Part shown: positions 8,794 to 17,871 of the stretch, one piece after another
Position numbering within the stretch: the first letter of the stretch is position 1
Layout: each line of letters opens with the position of its first letter
Assembly (NCBI RefSeq): GCF_963677715.1
Contig: NZ_OY782495.1
Span: forward strand, 1,302,001 to 1,366,000
Direction of reading: 5' to 3'
Source of the DNA: an uncultured Bacteroides sp.
GTDB lineage: Bacteria > Bacteroidota > Bacteroidia > Bacteroidales > Bacteroidaceae
Length of the DNA stretch: 64,000 bases
The notes under the pieces: model-generated
Told to the model about the DNA's origin: nothing
What the model saw: only the letters and a program-made list of their open reading frames with translations
The model's database searches: none
Made by a program: the position numbers and the translations under genes

Positions 8794-10026
8794 TTACTGC
8801 AATGCTTGTACTATATCTTCCAATAAATCGTCCACACTCTCCAATCCTACAGACAGACGAATCGTTTTATCGCTTATGTCCATACTTTGCCTTTGTTCTG
8901 CTGTAAAAGAACCGTAGATAGTACTGGCAGGATGAATAGCCAGCGATTTATTATCAAACAAATTCGTTGCCCGACGGATAAGTTGAAGTTTATTCATGAA
9001 ACAAAAGCAAGCCTCGCGAGAAGCTAAATCGAAAGTGAGCATAGCGCCCGGCAAAGCTCCAAATTGTTCGGTACTCAGTTTGTAATAGGGATTGCTCTCC
9101 AAGCCGGTATAATTCACCGACTCTATTTCGGGCAACTGCTGCATGCGTTTAGCCAGTTCCAAACAAGTACCGGCCTGACGTGCAAAACGTACCTCCACTG
9201 TTTCCAGTCCCAGTGTTTGCATGTAAGCCACTTGCGGAGTCATGTAAGCACCAAGATTGCGATGAATTTCTTTACGTAGTTTGGTTGTAAAAGTAGCCGG
9301 GCCGAACTCCCGGCTCATTGCAGCCAGTTTCTCCGAACGGCTCCAATCAAAGGTTCCGTAATCAACGATCAATCCACCGATGCTTGTTGCCCCTCCGGAG
9401 ATATATTTTGTACTTGATACTATTTCTATATCCACTCCAAACTCTTTGGCACAAAATACATGAAACGGCACTACCGTAGTATCGGCAATCAAAGGCACCC
9501 CCTTTTCATGACTAATGGCGGCCAATGCTTTCAGGTCGGCAATTTCCAGCTGCGGGTTCGTTATTACTTCCAAAAAAATGGCACAAGTATGTTCGTCTAC
9601 CTGTGCCTTTACTTCTTCCATGTTAGTAAGATCACAACAACGGGCTTCAATGCCAAAAGCTCCAAGGGTAGACTTTAAAAAAGAATACGTATTCCCGAAA
9701 AGATGAGCCGACGTTACCACATTGGCACCCGACTGAGCTATTGCAATGAAAACATTACTTATAGCCGCCATGCCCGAATTAAGAGCTGTAACGCTCATCG
9801 CCCCTGTGGCTGTTTGTATCTTTCTTTCGAAATTCTGCACGGTTGGGTTAGTAATACGGGAATAAGCATGATCTGCCGTACGACCGCAAAAAGCTTCTTC
9901 CATGGCCTCAGCCGTAGCAAATTCATAAGCAGCAGTGTTATACACCGGCATAGAGAGAGAGCCGTAGGCATCCTCTCTCTCGAAAGGGGTATGCAGCACC
10001 TGTGATTCAAAATTGTTTTTCTTCAT
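8794..10026 (-). CDS. O-acetylhomoserine sulfhydrylase-type PLP enzyme
   Basis: This 410-residue protein belongs to the Cys/Met metabolism PLP family (cystathionine gamma-synthase fold). It shows YSRITNPTVQNFERKI, ALNSGMAAISNVF, IADTTVVPFHVF and the PLP lysine in SSTKYISGGATSIGG (about residue 207). The best fit is O-acetylhomoserine aminocarboxypropyltransferase, which makes homocysteine from O-acetylhomoserine and sulfide. A methionine gamma-lyase-like activity cannot be excluded from sequence. It starts 2 bp after the PatB-like gene, forming a two-gene sulfur amino acid operon. Confidence 0.85.
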   Translation of the reverse strand: MKKNNFESQVLHTPFEREDAYGSLSMPVYNTAAYEFATAEAMEEAFCGRTADHAYSRITNPTVQNFERKIQTATGAMSVTALNSGMAAISNVFIAIAQSGANVVTSAHLFGNTYSFLKSTLGAFGIEARCCDLTNMEEVKAQVDEHTCAIFLEVITNPQLEIADLKALAAISHEKGVPLIADTTVVPFHVFCAKEFGVDIEIVSSTKYISGGATSIGGLIVDYGTFDWSRSEKLAAMSREFGPATFTTKLRKEIHRNLGAYMTPQVAYMQTLGLETVEVRFARQAGTCLELAKRMQQLPEIESVNYTGLESNPYYKLSTEQFGALPGAMLTFDLASREACFCFMNKLQLIRRATNLFDNKSLAIHPASTIYGSFTAEQRQSMDISDKTIRLSVGLESVDDLLEDIVQALQ

Positions 10027-10028
10027 TT

Positions 10029-11213
10029 CTATCTTTTAATATCTTGATCTTTTTGACAAGCGGATTGCAACTGCCCGAGAGCTTGTTTCAAAACAATCTG
10101 CGGACAAGCAGCATTAAGGCGCATAAAGCCAATTCCTTCTTTACCAAAAATGGCACCATCATTGAGTGCTAAATGGGCACCGTCTACAAAAAGATTCACC
10201 AGCTTCTCTTGGCTGAGCCCCAGATCACGGCAATCGAGAAAAATGAGGTATGAAGCCTGCGGACGAATCACCTTTATGGCTGGTATGTGCTCCTTCATAT
10301 ATGTATCGGTGAAATCAATATTTCCCTGAATATAAGCGGTTACTTGTTCTAACCACTCTGTTCCGTTACTGTAAGCCGCTGCCACACTAATGAACGAAAA
10401 CAAATGTCCTTCACCCAATTCGCTTCCATTGACGTAAGCACTAAATATTCTTCGTATGCTGTCATTCTCAATAATGCAATACGAACTGGAGAGCCCCGGC
10501 ATATTGAATGCTTTACTGGGCGACATGAATACAATGGAGTTTAGTCTAGCCTCTTCGGACACCGTGGCAAAAGAGTGATGTACGTGAGGGGGCAACGTAA
10601 GATCGGCATGAATCTCATCAGATATAACAATCGTTTGGTTTTCATAGCAAATGCGGGCAACTTCCTGTAACTCCTCTTTCGCCCACACTCTGCCTCCCGG
10701 ATTATGCGGATTGCAAAGAATAAAGAGCTTACAACCTTTTATATCTTCCTTAAAACGCTCCATATCCATACGGAACTGGCCATTTTCGAGTATTAGCGGA
10801 TTATAAACTACTTTTCTGTTATTGTGTTGTGTTACTAAGAAAAAAGGATGATATACGGGCGGTTGAACCATTACTTTGTCTCCTTCTTCAGTAAGAGACT
10901 GAATAACCATGGCCAGTCCCGGAACAATGCCCGGAGTGAAAGTTAGCATTTCGGCCGAGATCTTCCAATTAAACCGTTTGTCCACCCAGTTTATAATAGC
11001 CGAATACCAGGCCTCAGGTTTCATGGTGTATCCCAAAACTTCATTTTCCAGCCTTTTTTTCAGTGCTTCAATGATAAAAGAGGGTGTACGAAAATCCATA
11101 TCGGCCACCCACAACGGAATTAAATCTTTTCTCCCCCAACGAGGTTGCAAAGCGTCATACTTCAAAGCATCGGTATTCCGACGATCTACTACTTCATCAA
11201 AATTGTATATCAT
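10029..11213 (-). CDS. MalY/PatB-family aminotransferase-fold beta-lyase
   Basis: The 394-residue product is a fold-type I PLP enzyme with IPLWVADMDFRTP near the N-terminus, the signature of the MalY/PatB group. CNPHNPGGRVW and ISDEIHADL follow, then the PLP lysine in SPSKAFNMPGL (about residue 234). Members act as cystathionine or cysteine-S-conjugate beta-lyases. Pairing with an O-acetylhomoserine sulfhydrylase-type gene supports a role in methionine/cysteine metabolism. No SAM riboswitch was seen in the short leader. Confidence 0.88.
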   Translation of the reverse strand: MIYNFDEVVDRRNTDALKYDALQPRWGRKDLIPLWVADMDFRTPSFIIEALKKRLENEVLGYTMKPEAWYSAIINWVDKRFNWKISAEMLTFTPGIVPGLAMVIQSLTEEGDKVMVQPPVYHPFFLVTQHNNRKVVYNPLILENGQFRMDMERFKEDIKGCKLFILCNPHNPGGRVWAKEELQEVARICYENQTIVISDEIHADLTLPPHVHHSFATVSEEARLNSIVFMSPSKAFNMPGLSSSYCIIENDSIRRIFSAYVNGSELGEGHLFSFISVAAAYSNGTEWLEQVTAYIQGNIDFTDTYMKEHIPAIKVIRPQASYLIFLDCRDLGLSQEKLVNLFVDGAHLALNDGAIFGKEGIGFMRLNAACPQIVLKQALGQLQSACQKDQDIKR

Positions 11214-11244
11214 ACTCTCGTCTTTATTTTTACGTTATGCCTTG

Positions 11245-11252
11245 CAAAGGTA
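11245..11252 (-). promoter_or_regulatory. -7 element of the patB-like operon
   Basis: The minus strand reads TACCTTTG, an exact TAnnTTTG match, 32 bp upstream of the first start codon. The -33 box is not clear. Confidence 0.6.
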
Positions 11253-11337
11253 CAATTCATCCGATTTATATTAAAAGTAAATATCCTTTTTTAAACTAAA
11301 AAAGAAGAAAAATACCATATCTATGGTAGTAAGTTCG

Positions 11338-11345
11338 TATTTTTG
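11338..11345 (+). promoter_or_regulatory. -7 element of the Cof-type HAD gene
   Basis: TATTTTTG matches TAnnTTTG. Transcription would start near 11350, so upstream in-frame start codons would be excluded from the message; this supports the ATG at 11368. Confidence 0.5.
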
Positions 11346-11367
11346 CATGGAACAAAGAATTATAATT

Positions 11368-12144
11368 ATGATAAAAGCCCTGTTTTTCGACATTGACGGG
11401 ACACTCGTTAGTTTCAACACGCACATAATTCCGCAATCTACCATTGATGCATTAATTGAATTAAGAACTAAAGGATACAAGATATTTATCTCGACAGGGC
11501 GCCCCCGGGTAGCAATAAACAACTTAAGCAATCTGTTTTTCGACGGCTACATTACGATGAATGGCAGTTATTGTTTCGGTGAAAATGATCATGTAATATA
11601 CAAAAGCCCCATTCCGCAAGAAGATGTAGACAAAATGCTCAGTATTTTATCGAAAGAAAAAGGATGCCCCTGCGTCGTTGTTCGTGAGAAAGAGATGTTC
11701 ATCTGTAACCCCAATTCTCAAGTTAATGAATTTATTCAATTGTTGAAGTTCCCCCAAATACCGGAAATCAGCATTGAGAAAGCAGGAGAAGAAGAAGTCT
11801 TTCAACTATCCCCTTTTTTCACCATCGAACAAGAACAAAAATATTTAGCTTGTTTACCTCATTGCGAATCAAGCCGTTGGTATCCTACCTTTACAGACGT
11901 GGTTTGTCGGGGGAATAGTAAACAATTAGGGATGGATAAGATTATAGAGCATTTCGGCATTAATCTGGAAGAAACCATGTCTTTCGGAGACGGAGGAAAC
12001 GACATCAGCATGTTGCGACATGCCGCCATTGGCGTAGCCATGGGAAACGCTTCCGAAGAGGTTAAAGAGGCCGCCGATTACATTACCGATTCGGTAGACG
12101 ACAACGGGATCCAAAAGGCGCTTAAACATTTCAATATCATTTGA
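11368..12144 (+). CDS. Cof-type HAD-IIB phosphatase
   Basis: This is a HAD-superfamily hydrolase of the Cof/YbiV type. It has motif I ALFFDIDGTLVSF at the N-terminus, the ISTGRPR motif II region, and MSFGDGGNDISMLRHAAIGVAMGNA at the C-terminus, with a cap domain between. Such enzymes dephosphorylate sugar phosphates or nucleotides and cofactors such as FMN; the substrate is not predictable. The frame is open upstream to 11323, but the ATG at 11368 places motif I normally and agrees with the -7 element. Its stop overlaps the region just before the helicase start. Confidence 0.88.
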   Translation: MIKALFFDIDGTLVSFNTHIIPQSTIDALIELRTKGYKIFISTGRPRVAINNLSNLFFDGYITMNGSYCFGENDHVIYKSPIPQEDVDKMLSILSKEKGCPCVVVREKEMFICNPNSQVNEFIQLLKFPQIPEISIEKAGEEEVFQLSPFFTIEQEQKYLACLPHCESSRWYPTFTDVVCRGNSKQLGMDKIIEHFGINLEETMSFGDGGNDISMLRHAAIGVAMGNASEEVKEAADYITDSVDDNGIQKALKHFNII

Positions 12145-12149
12145 AAAAT

Positions 12150-14159
12150 ATGGCAGAGAACAAAATGATAGATACCGATAACCCGGAGTTTCAGGATGCG
12201 TTAAATCTGATACAATATACCCGCCAGTCTGTGTTCTTGACAGGAAAAGCAGGTACGGGAAAGTCTACGTTTCTAAAATACATCTGCCAAAACACCAAGA
12301 AGAAACACGTGGTGTTGGCGCCTACGGGCATTGCAGCCATTAACGCCGGAGGCAGCACCATGCACAGTTTCTTCAAATTACCTTTTTATCCGCTCTTACC
12401 CGACGATCCGAATATGAGCTTGCAACGGGGGCGCATACACGAGTTCTTTAAATACGCCAAGCAACACCGTAAATTACTGGAACAAATAGAGTTAGTTATC
12501 ATCGATGAAATTTCAATGGTACGAGCCGACATTATTGATGCCATAGACCGCATATTACGCGTTTATTCGCATAATCTGCGCGAGCCCTTCGGCGGCAAAC
12601 AGATTCTGCTGGTAGGCGATGTGTTTCAGTTGGAGCCGGTGGTGAAGAGTGATGAGCGAGAGATTATTAATCGCTTCTACCCTACCCCGTATTTCTTCTC
12701 GGCCAGAGTATTTTCCGAAATAGACCTTGTATCCATCGAACTAAAAAAAGTATACAGGCAGACTGATAAAGTGTTCGTAAATGTGCTCGATCATATACGC
12801 ACTAACACTGCCGGAGCAGCCGATTTACAACTTCTCAACACACGCTTCGGAATGAGCATAGAGCAATCCGAAGAAGACATGTACATCACCTTAGCCACGC
12901 GTAGAGACAATGTAGATTTCATCAACGACAAAAAATTGGCAGAGCTACCGGGCGATCCGATTGTGTTTCATGGCGAAATAACCGGAGAATTTCCCGAAAG
13001 TAGCCTCCCCACGCCCAAAGATCTCATATTGAAACCCGGCGCTCAAATTATATTTATCAAGAATGATTACGAACGACGATGGGTGAACGGTACCATTGGC
13101 ACAATAAGCGGCATTGATGAAGAGGGCACTATCTACGTCATCACCGACGACGGCAAAGAGTGCGACGTAAAGAAAGATTCATGGCGAAACATTCGCTATA
13201 AATACAATGAAAAGAAGAAGCAGATCGAGGAAGAAGAACTTGGGGTATTCGTGCAGTATCCCATTCGTCTGGCGTGGGCCATCACCATACACAAAAGTCA
13301 GGGACTAACCTTCAGTAGGGTAGTAATAGACTTTACCGGAGGTGTTTTTGCCGGCGGACAAGCATACGTGGCATTGAGCCGATGCACTTCCCTGGAAGGC
13401 ATTCAGCTTAAAAAACAAATCAGTCGGGCCGACATTTTCGTCCGCCCCGAAATCGTTGGTTTTGCCGAAAGGTTTAACAACCGTGTGGCTATAGAAAAAG
13501 CACTCAAACAAGCACAAGCCGATGTGGAATATGTGGAGGCAACCAAAGCTTTCGATGCAGGAAATTTCGAGGAGTTTCTGGAACAATTCTTCAAAGCCAT
13601 CCATTCGCGCTACGATATAGAGAAGCCCGCTATAAGACGATTTATTCGCAAAAAGCTGGGCATTATCAACCAGCTGAAGAATGAGAACAGTAAACTAAAA
13701 GAGCAAATGGCTACCCAAAAGCAAAGCTTGCAGAAATATGCCCGCGAATATTACCTGATGGGAAACGAGTGCATTACCGGAGCACATGATGTGCGTGCTG
13801 CTTTAGCCAATTACGACAAGGCACTGGAGTTATATCCCGAGTACGTTGAAGCTTGGGTGCGCAAAGGCGTTACCTTTACCAACGAAAGAGAATACACGGA
13901 AGCAGAAGCCTGTTTTAACAGAGCTATCAAACTCTCGCCAATTGATTTTAAAGCCATTTACAACCGGGGGAAACTGCGATTGAAGATTGAAGACATCGAA
14001 GGGGCACTAGCCGATCTTGATAAGGCCACCACACTGAAACCCGAACATCCGAGTGCTCACGAACTATTCGGCGATGCTCTGCTCAAAATCGGCAAAGAAG
14101 ACCTGGCAAGCATACAGTGGCGAATAGCCGAAGAACTAAAGAAAAAGAAGAAGAAATAA
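12150..14159 (+). CDS. PIF1-like SF1B helicase with C-terminal TPRs
   Basis: The product has about 669 residues from the ATG at 12150; a TTG nine bases earlier overlaps the previous stop. The helicase core shows Walker A GKAGTGKSTF (about 31-40), VLAPTGIAAINAGG, Walker B VIIDEISMV (about 117-125), GGKQILLVGDVFQLEPV, and late motifs AITIHKSQGLTFSRV and AYVALSRCTSLEGI. These are PIF1/RecD2-type features. A coiled stretch (about 505-530) leads to about three tetratricopeptide repeats (530-650), including ALANYDKALELYPEYVEAW, then a lysine-rich end. The helicase probably resolves DNA structures such as G-quadruplexes or R-loops. The TPR tail suggests a protein partner, which is unknown. Confidence 0.88.
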   Translation: MAENKMIDTDNPEFQDALNLIQYTRQSVFLTGKAGTGKSTFLKYICQNTKKKHVVLAPTGIAAINAGGSTMHSFFKLPFYPLLPDDPNMSLQRGRIHEFFKYAKQHRKLLEQIELVIIDEISMVRADIIDAIDRILRVYSHNLREPFGGKQILLVGDVFQLEPVVKSDEREIINRFYPTPYFFSARVFSEIDLVSIELKKVYRQTDKVFVNVLDHIRTNTAGAADLQLLNTRFGMSIEQSEEDMYITLATRRDNVDFINDKKLAELPGDPIVFHGEITGEFPESSLPTPKDLILKPGAQIIFIKNDYERRWVNGTIGTISGIDEEGTIYVITDDGKECDVKKDSWRNIRYKYNEKKKQIEEEELGVFVQYPIRLAWAITIHKSQGLTFSRVVIDFTGGVFAGGQAYVALSRCTSLEGIQLKKQISRADIFVRPEIVGFAERFNNRVAIEKALKQAQADVEYVEATKAFDAGNFEEFLEQFFKAIHSRYDIEKPAIRRFIRKKLGIINQLKNENSKLKEQMATQKQSLQKYAREYYLMGNECITGAHDVRAALANYDKALELYPEYVEAWVRKGVTFTNEREYTEAEACFNRAIKLSPIDFKAIYNRGKLRLKIEDIEGALADLDKATTLKPEHPSAHELFGDALLKIGKEDLASIQWRIAEELKKKKKK

Positions 14160-14187
14160 ACCGGATTTTCCATAACGAAGAACTAAT

Positions 14188-14264
14188 TGCCCGGTGCTAT
14201 TAGTTCAACAGCACCGGGCAGTTTGGTTCAAAGCACCGTGCTGTTTACTCAATTGCACCGTGCA
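14188..14264. repeat. Four 11-bp palindrome-like units at exact 22-bp period
   Basis: In the 514-bp gap 14160-14673, units start at 14188 (TGCCCGGTGCT), 14210 (AGCACCGGGCA), 14232 (AGCACCGTGCT) and 14254 (TGCACCGTGCA). Each is separated by an 11-nt spacer resembling GTTTnnTCAAn. Units 1 and 2 form an 11-bp hairpin 28 bp after the helicase stop, which could help end transcription. The last two are near-perfect palindromes. The rest of the gap holds a purine-rich stretch with a small hairpin and a -7 element. Confidence 0.85.
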
Positions 14265-14599
14265 ATGGAATCTTAATTAGCTACAAAAGGTGAGTCACAA
14301 GAAACATTCAAACCCATAAAATAGCAAATAATTTCAAGAAAAAAAAGGATTATTATTTTGTTAATCATATGTTAAACGCGTGTTAAATACATCCCTTTTT
14401 ATACATAAATACGTATAAAATTAGAATTTAAAAGTCGCCTAAATGCCTGATAATCAAATAAAGTATATATGCTCGGGCAATGCAAAGAGAAGAGAAGAGA
14501 AGAGATTATACTCTCTCTGGCGAGAGAGGTTAAGAAGAAGAGAGTAAAACCACAACTATTTTTTATGCTTGCAGAATATATTATTTTAGAAAAAATGAT

Positions 14600-14607
14600 T
14601 ATATTTG
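14600..14607 (+). promoter_or_regulatory. -7 element of the AsmA-like gene
   Basis: TATATTTG matches TAnnTTTG, 66 bp upstream of the start codon. A clear -33 box is not seen. Confidence 0.5.
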
Positions 14608-14673
14608 TAAGTCAGAGCACATTGTGCAGCACAATGCTTTTTTGCCATAAACCAAACGATTAAAGCAACAATT

Positions 14674-17169
14674 ATGAAAAAGGGTCTAAAGATAACAGCA
14701 ATTGTACTGGGCATCATTCTTCTTTTGATGTTCATCCTGCCTTTCGCTTTCCGCGGAAAGATAGAGAAAACAGTAAAAAGCGAGGGCAACAAAATGCTCA
14801 ATGCACAATTTGACTTCGCTAGTTTAGATATCAGCCTGTTCAAAAACTTCCCCAGGGCTTCCATCACCCTTAATGACTTCTGGCTCAAAGGCGTAAATGA
14901 ATTTAAAAACGACACCCTTGTGCATGCCGGAAAAGTAACGGCAGCCATCAATCTGTTTTCACTCTTCGGCAGTAACGGATACAGCGTGTCCAAAATATCC
15001 GTTGAAGACACTCAGATACACGCCATCGTTTTAGCAAACGGCAAAGTAAACTGGGACATTATGAAGCCCGATAGCACCGCACAAGCTACTTCGACAGCAG
15101 AAGAGTCGCCCTTCAAGATGAATATGAAGAAAATGACGACCCAAAACATGACCATCATTTACGATGATCGCCAGGCCAACATGTATGCCGAGATCAACAA
15201 CCTCAACGGCTCCTGCTCGGGAGATCTGGGCAGTGACCGCACTACGCTGAAGGTGGAAGCCGAAACCCAAAGTCTGACCTTTAAGATGGATGGCATTCCC
15301 TTCCTGAACAAAGCCAACGTACAGGCCAAAATGGATATAGATGCCGACCTGGTAAACAGCAAATATACGTTCAGTAAAAGTGAAGTTAACCTGAACGCCA
15401 TCAAAGCCGGTATAGACGGATGGGTAGCGATGAGAGATCCTGCCATAGACATAGACTTAAAGCTCAACACCAGTGAAGTAGGCTTCAAAGAGATACTTTC
15501 ACTTGTTCCGGCCATCTACGCCAAAGAATTTGAAAGCATTAAAACCGAAGGTAAGGCTACCCTAACGGCCTACGCCAAAGGCACGCTTCAGGGAGACACC
15601 GTTCCACAGTTCGACGCTACGCTCGATGTAAAAAATGCAATGTTCCGTTATCCGTCACTCCCTGCCGGAGTCGATCAAATTAACATCCATGCGAATGCAA
15701 AAAACCCCGGAGGGAGTGCCGACCTGACTGAAATAACCGTCAGTCCATTTAGCTTCCGGCTAGCCGGAAACCCGTTTAGCATCACTGCTTCCGTAAAAAC
15801 ACCAATCAGTGATCCCGACTTCAAAGCAGAAGCCAAAGGAACGCTGAATCTGGGCATGATCAAACAAGTTTATCCCCTTGAAAACATGGAGCTAAATGGT
15901 ACCGTTGTTGCCAACATGCAGATGGCCGGACGGCTCTCTTATGCAGAAAAAGAGCAGTATGACAAGTTCCATGCCGCAGGCACCATCGCTCTTGCAAATA
16001 TGAAGTTGAAAGTGAAAGACATGCCCGATGTGGAAATCAAAAAATCACTTCTAACTTTTACTCCCAAAGATCTGCAACTAAGCGAAACAACCGTTAACAT
16101 CGGCAAGAACGACATTACGGCAGACAGCCGTTTCGAAAACTATATGGGATATGCACTGAAAGATAAAACACTGAAAGGCACGCTCAATATACGTTCCAAC
16201 CACTTCAATCTGAACGATTTTATGACGGTAGACAGCACCACAACCGCAACTACCGCCGCAGAAACCGGAATTGTGGAGGTTCCTAAAAATATCGATTTCC
16301 AGATGGATGCCAATATGAAAGAAGTTCTCTTCGATAAGATGACCTTTACCAATATGAACGGCAAGTTGACCGTAAAAGACGGCAAGGCAGATATGAAGAA
16401 CCTTTCGATGAGCACCATGGGAGGAAACGTGGTGATGAATGGTTACTACTCAACCCAAGAGGTGGAAAAGCCAAAAATGAATGCAGATTTCCGCATGACC
16501 AACATCAACTTTGCCCAAGCATATAAAGAGCTGGATATGGTACAAAAGATGGCTCCGGTATTCGAGAACCTGAAAGGTAACTTCTCCGGCAACATCAGCG
16601 TTCTCTCAGATATAGACAAAACAATGAGCCCTATACCTATACTAAATACAATGCAGGGTAAAGGCAGCCTCTCTACCAAAGACTTGAATCTAAGCGACAT
16701 AAAAACCATAGACATGATAGCCGAAGCCGTGAAAAAACCGTCCTTAAAAGAGATGAAGGTAAAAGACCTGACGATCGATTTTACGATAAAAGACGGACGG
16801 GTAGCGACTAAGCCCTTCGATATCAAGATGGGAGAATACAACATGAATCTTTCCGGAACCACGGGACTGGATCAAACCATCGACTATTCGGGTAAAGTAA
16901 AACTCCCCGCTTCTGCCGGATCGCTGTCGCAACTGTCAACGCTCGATTTAAAGATCGGAGGAACATTCAACTCACCCAAAGTATCAATAGATACCAAGAG
17001 CATGGCTTCTCAAGCTGCCGAAACCGTAAAGAACAAGGCTATAGAGAAGCTGGGTAAGAAACTAGGGTTAGATTCTGCTACAACAGCCAGCACAGACTCT
17101 TTGAAGAAAAAAGTAACTGAGAAAGCTACTGAAAAGATAATGGACTTTTTAAAGAAAAAGATAAAATAA
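14674..17169 (+). CDS. AsmA-family envelope protein
   Basis: This 831-residue protein has one N-terminal membrane anchor (about residues 4-26, ITAIVLGIILLLMFILPFAF) and a long periplasmic body of beta-rich repeats. The AsmA pattern is clear: ASLDISLFKNFPRASITLND near the start and, near the C-terminus, segments such as LKIGGTFNSPKVSIDTKS. AsmA/TamB-like proteins are thought to act as bridges in lipid transport or outer-membrane assembly; the precise role here is inferred. The C-terminus is lysine-rich and helical. The stop overlaps the start of the next gene by one base. Confidence 0.85.
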   Translation: MKKGLKITAIVLGIILLLMFILPFAFRGKIEKTVKSEGNKMLNAQFDFASLDISLFKNFPRASITLNDFWLKGVNEFKNDTLVHAGKVTAAINLFSLFGSNGYSVSKISVEDTQIHAIVLANGKVNWDIMKPDSTAQATSTAEESPFKMNMKKMTTQNMTIIYDDRQANMYAEINNLNGSCSGDLGSDRTTLKVEAETQSLTFKMDGIPFLNKANVQAKMDIDADLVNSKYTFSKSEVNLNAIKAGIDGWVAMRDPAIDIDLKLNTSEVGFKEILSLVPAIYAKEFESIKTEGKATLTAYAKGTLQGDTVPQFDATLDVKNAMFRYPSLPAGVDQINIHANAKNPGGSADLTEITVSPFSFRLAGNPFSITASVKTPISDPDFKAEAKGTLNLGMIKQVYPLENMELNGTVVANMQMAGRLSYAEKEQYDKFHAAGTIALANMKLKVKDMPDVEIKKSLLTFTPKDLQLSETTVNIGKNDITADSRFENYMGYALKDKTLKGTLNIRSNHFNLNDFMTVDSTTTATTAAETGIVEVPKNIDFQMDANMKEVLFDKMTFTNMNGKLTVKDGKADMKNLSMSTMGGNVVMNGYYSTQEVEKPKMNADFRMTNINFAQAYKELDMVQKMAPVFENLKGNFSGNISVLSDIDKTMSPIPILNTMQGKGSLSTKDLNLSDIKTIDMIAEAVKKPSLKEMKVKDLTIDFTIKDGRVATKPFDIKMGEYNMNLSGTTGLDQTIDYSGKVKLPASAGSLSQLSTLDLKIGGTFNSPKVSIDTKSMASQAAETVKNKAIEKLGKKLGLDSATTASTDSLKKKVTEKATEKIMDFLKKKIK

Positions 17170-17783
17170 TGCTTTTGAGATTGTATGAGAACAATAATAA
17201 TCCGCAGGATCTGCAACAAATTGTAGATATACTTAACGACGGAGGATTGATTATTTACCCTACGGACACAATGTATGCCATTGGTTGTCATGGGCTGAAA
17301 GAACGTGCTATAGAACGTATATGCAAAATTAAAGACATAGACCCACGTAAAAACAACCTATCCATCATTTGTTACGACTTGAGTAGTATAAGCGAATATG
17401 CCAAGGTAGACAATAATACATTCAAATTAATGAAGCGTAATCTGCCAGGCCCCTTCACTTTCATATTAAGCACCGGCAGTAAACTACCCAAAATATTCAA
17501 GAACCGAAAAGAGGTGGGTATCCGTATGCCCGATAATCATATCACAAGCGAAATAGCCCGTTTACTCAATGCTCCCATCATGACTACCACCCTACCCCAT
17601 GACAAAAAAGAAGAGATAGAATATCTCACTACACCGGAACTAATAGAAGAGAAATTCGGTAATATAGTCGATCTGGTTGTAGATGGCGGCATTGGTGGCA
17701 TCGAACCGTCCACCATTGTAAACTGTGTTAATGGCGAGGCGGAGATTACCCGCCAGGGTTTAGGAGAGCTGAAAGATATTTAG
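17169..17783 (+). CDS. Threonylcarbamoyl-AMP synthase (Sua5/YciO/YrdC family)
   Basis: The 204-residue product matches the YrdC/Sua5 core: GGLIIYPTDTMYAIGC near the N-terminus, KIKDIDPRKNNLSIICYDLSSIS, PGPFTFIL and GIRMPDNHITSEIARLL. The family makes threonylcarbamoyl-AMP for the t6A37 modification of ANN-decoding tRNAs. YciO-type relatives share the fold and have a less certain role. The gene is coupled to the AsmA-like gene by a TAATG overlap and ends at a bidirectional terminator. Confidence 0.87.
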   Translation: MLLRLYENNNNPQDLQQIVDILNDGGLIIYPTDTMYAIGCHGLKERAIERICKIKDIDPRKNNLSIICYDLSSISEYAKVDNNTFKLMKRNLPGPFTFILSTGSKLPKIFKNRKEVGIRMPDNHITSEIARLLNAPIMTTTLPHDKKEEIEYLTTPELIEEKFGNIVDLVVDGGIGGIEPSTIVNCVNGEAEITRQGLGELKDI

Positions 17784-17804
17784 TAACCACACCACTAATC
17801 TAAC

Positions 17805-17853
17805 AAATAGCCCTGCCATCAAAAGATAATATTCTTAAATGGCAGGGCTATTT
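17805..17853. terminator. Bidirectional terminator between convergent genes
   Basis: AAATAGCCCTGCCAT (17805-17819) pairs perfectly with ATGGCAGGGCTATTT (17839-17853). A/T-rich flanks on both sides fit termination of the plus-strand synthase and the minus-strand nagB. Confidence 0.88.
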
Positions 17854-17871
17854 TATAATATAAAAAACTTA

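Noticed and set aside
11323-11367. Extended N-terminus of the Cof-type HAD protein
   Set aside because: The region contains the likely -7 element, and motif I sits at its usual place if translation starts at 11368.
10029-11367. SAM or other riboswitch in front of the sulfur amino acid operon
   Set aside because: The leader downstream of the -7 element is only about 25 bp, too short for an aptamer.
14469-14663. 64-codon plus-strand frame before the AsmA-like gene
   Set aside because: Low-complexity lysine/arginine-rich start from the purine tract, spans a likely promoter, and resembles no known protein.
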